From JAYQPD01 sp046050105 (GTDB taxonomy: Bacteria; Patescibacteriota; Minisyncoccia; Phycocordibacterales; UBA918): a DNA stretch of 22,711 nucleotides. Made by a program: the position numbers and the translations under genes. Shown here piece after piece: positions 21,769 to 22,711 of the stretch. Every line of letters starts with the position of its first letter. Position 1 is the first letter of the stretch. The stretch lies in NCBI GenBank assembly GCA_046050105.1, contig JBJOQE010000045.1, positions 1-22,711 on the forward strand, given 5' to 3'. The notes under the pieces are model-generated. The model did not search any database and had not been told where the DNA came from. It saw only the letters and a program-made list of their open reading frames with translations.

Positions 21769-22653
21769 ATGAATACTAAACGAGGTTTCGTGAGCACGGA
21801 GATTTTAATAGCGATTGTACTCGGTTTGATTCTCGTGGGTGGCGGCGCGTATTATGTTCTGCAACAGAATTCTCCTTCTCCAGCTGTTGCAGATACACAA
21901 ACCCTAGAAAATCCACCAGAGATAAAAAAAGTTCCGACAGAAACTAAAACCCAAACTATAAATACTCCAGTGGTGCAATCGGCAACTATTCATTCGGGAA
22001 AGTTTGCTGATTTTTCTTGCATCCAACTTCCCAAGGACTTAAGCGTCAACAGTGGCTCGGCAGTCGACACTATCTCTGAAGTCAAACAGCTTCAACACTT
22101 CTTAAATACATATTTCTATACCAGAAAAAGTGGATTAGAAGAAGACGGTGTATTTGGTCCACTAACTGCACAGAAGGTTGTGGAGTTAAAAAAGTGGCCA
22201 CATTTTGAATCGGTGCAAAATAAAAGCAGTGTAGTGGACAGTGAGACCAGAAAAATTATAACCGGCCTTACTTGTGAGAAAAACGGTTTGATAACCGTTC
22301 CGATCGAATTTAGTGTTTCTGCTTTTGCGAATGACGCGAACAAAACAAGAATAATTGCAGATACAGTCAAGGAAATAAACACGTACGTGCAGAAAACCAC
22401 AATTTTGCCAGGCTCTTACGGAGCATTCGACATTGAGCTAGACAATCCAATAGACACGAAAGCACTCGGTATAGATTTCTCAAAAGGCAACTTTTTCTCG
22501 GGGTGTGATGACACAATAATTGGCACAGCAACATTGAGTGGTGTCAAACAGAAATTTGTTAACGACTTTCCCGCAGGGAAAGCGCTTACCATGAGTGCGC
22601 ATCTTGACTCACTTACTAAGTTGGAAATTAAAAAAGCTGCCTGCGGAGATTGA
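21769..22653 (+). CDS. Prepilin-like protein with peptidoglycan-binding domain
   Basis: 294 residues. The N-terminus KRGFVSTEILIAIVLGLILV is a type IV prepilin signal: Gly6 before the cut, Phe7 as +1, Glu11 as the +5 Glu, then a hydrophobic helix to about residue 30. A Pro/Thr-rich linker follows (about 33-75). Residues 102-145 match a PG_binding_1 domain: SEVKQLQHFLNTYF, then EEDGVFGPLTAQKVVELKKW. The rest (about 180-294) is not recognised; it has two or three Cys (CDDT, AACGD). It would be exported, cleaved by a prepilin peptidase and placed at the cell surface with wall affinity. Base composition is richer in A and T than the rest of the window, and it lies beyond the tRNA boundary, both consistent with acquired DNA. 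Confidence 0.75.
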   Translation: MNTKRGFVSTEILIAIVLGLILVGGGAYYVLQQNSPSPAVADTQTLENPPEIKKVPTETKTQTINTPVVQSATIHSGKFADFSCIQLPKDLSVNSGSAVDTISEVKQLQHFLNTYFYTRKSGLEEDGVFGPLTAQKVVELKKWPHFESVQNKSSVVDSETRKIITGLTCEKNGLITVPIEFSVSAFANDANKTRIIADTVKEINTYVQKTTILPGSYGAFDIELDNPIDTKALGIDFSKGNFFSGCDDTIIGTATLSGVKQKFVNDFPAGKALTMSAHLDSLTKLEIKKAACGD

Positions 22654-22711
22654 GTTGTTCGGCAATATATTTTAAGGGAGCCATCACCGCCGTTTTATAA
22701 TTTTCTTCAAA

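Noticed and set aside
22628..22711. Minus-strand frame entering from the right edge (FEENYKTAVMAPLKYIAEQL near its visible start)
   Set aside because: It looks protein-like, but only 27 codons are visible, it overlaps the end of the prepilin-like gene, and no family can be assigned; it may be the end of a gene outside the window.
1..22711. Stop codon reassignment (UGA as Gly or Trp, as in some CPR lineages)
   Set aside because: All recognised families end at their expected length, and the well-supported genes carry no in-frame TGA.

Overview
The window looks like a chromosomal segment of a Patescibacteria (Candidate Phyla Radiation) genome, most likely of the Parcubacteria/Paceibacteria type. 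This placement is inferred from gene content and style, not from a marker phylogeny. The supporting signs are small tightly packed genes with short overlaps, almost no Shine-Dalgarno sequences, a LemA / DUF2207 / HtpX set, a polymer-forming-domain membrane protein, RNase J with a long basic tail, orphan transporters, and DNA glycosylases that have lost Fe-S cysteines. All TAA, TAG and TGA codons behave as stops.

Layout. 1-6225 (+) is an envelope and carbohydrate block: the end of a DUF457/YdjM-like membrane protein, a GH1 glycosidase, an EamA-type transporter, a membrane-anchored TIM-barrel glycoside hydrolase, two small membrane-anchored proteins, a secreted bactofilin-like membrane protein and a VIT1/CCC1-type protein. 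6268-9766 (+) holds endonuclease III, an SH3 + CHAP-like protein, a HAD phosphatase, a PspC protein and a MutY-like glycosylase. 9797-15182 (-) reads secG, an OppA-like binding protein, RNase J and an MFS transporter. 15349-17424 (+) is groES-groEL, divergent from secG, ending in a strong terminator. 17505-20720 (+) is lemA, a DUF2207 protein and htpX. 20786-21284 holds two small hypothetical genes, each followed by a terminator.

A tRNA-Ser(GGA) gene at 21360-21446 marks a boundary. A near-perfect copy of its 3' end lies 146 bp downstream, fused to an XRE-type regulator that has lost its start. DNA beyond it is visibly richer in A and T and carries a prepilin-like protein with a peptidoglycan-binding domain. 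This looks like an integration site or its scar.

Regulation. Several genes carry an extended -10 box (TGnTAnnnT or TAnnnT) exactly 6 nt before the ATG, which predicts leaderless transcripts. The groES promoter is the exception: consensus -35 and -10 boxes 17 nt apart with a perfect inverted repeat filling the spacer. No complete new defence or mobile system is evident. The best leads are the tRNA-linked scar, the groES operator with the lysine-rich GroES tail, and the leaderless promoter pattern.
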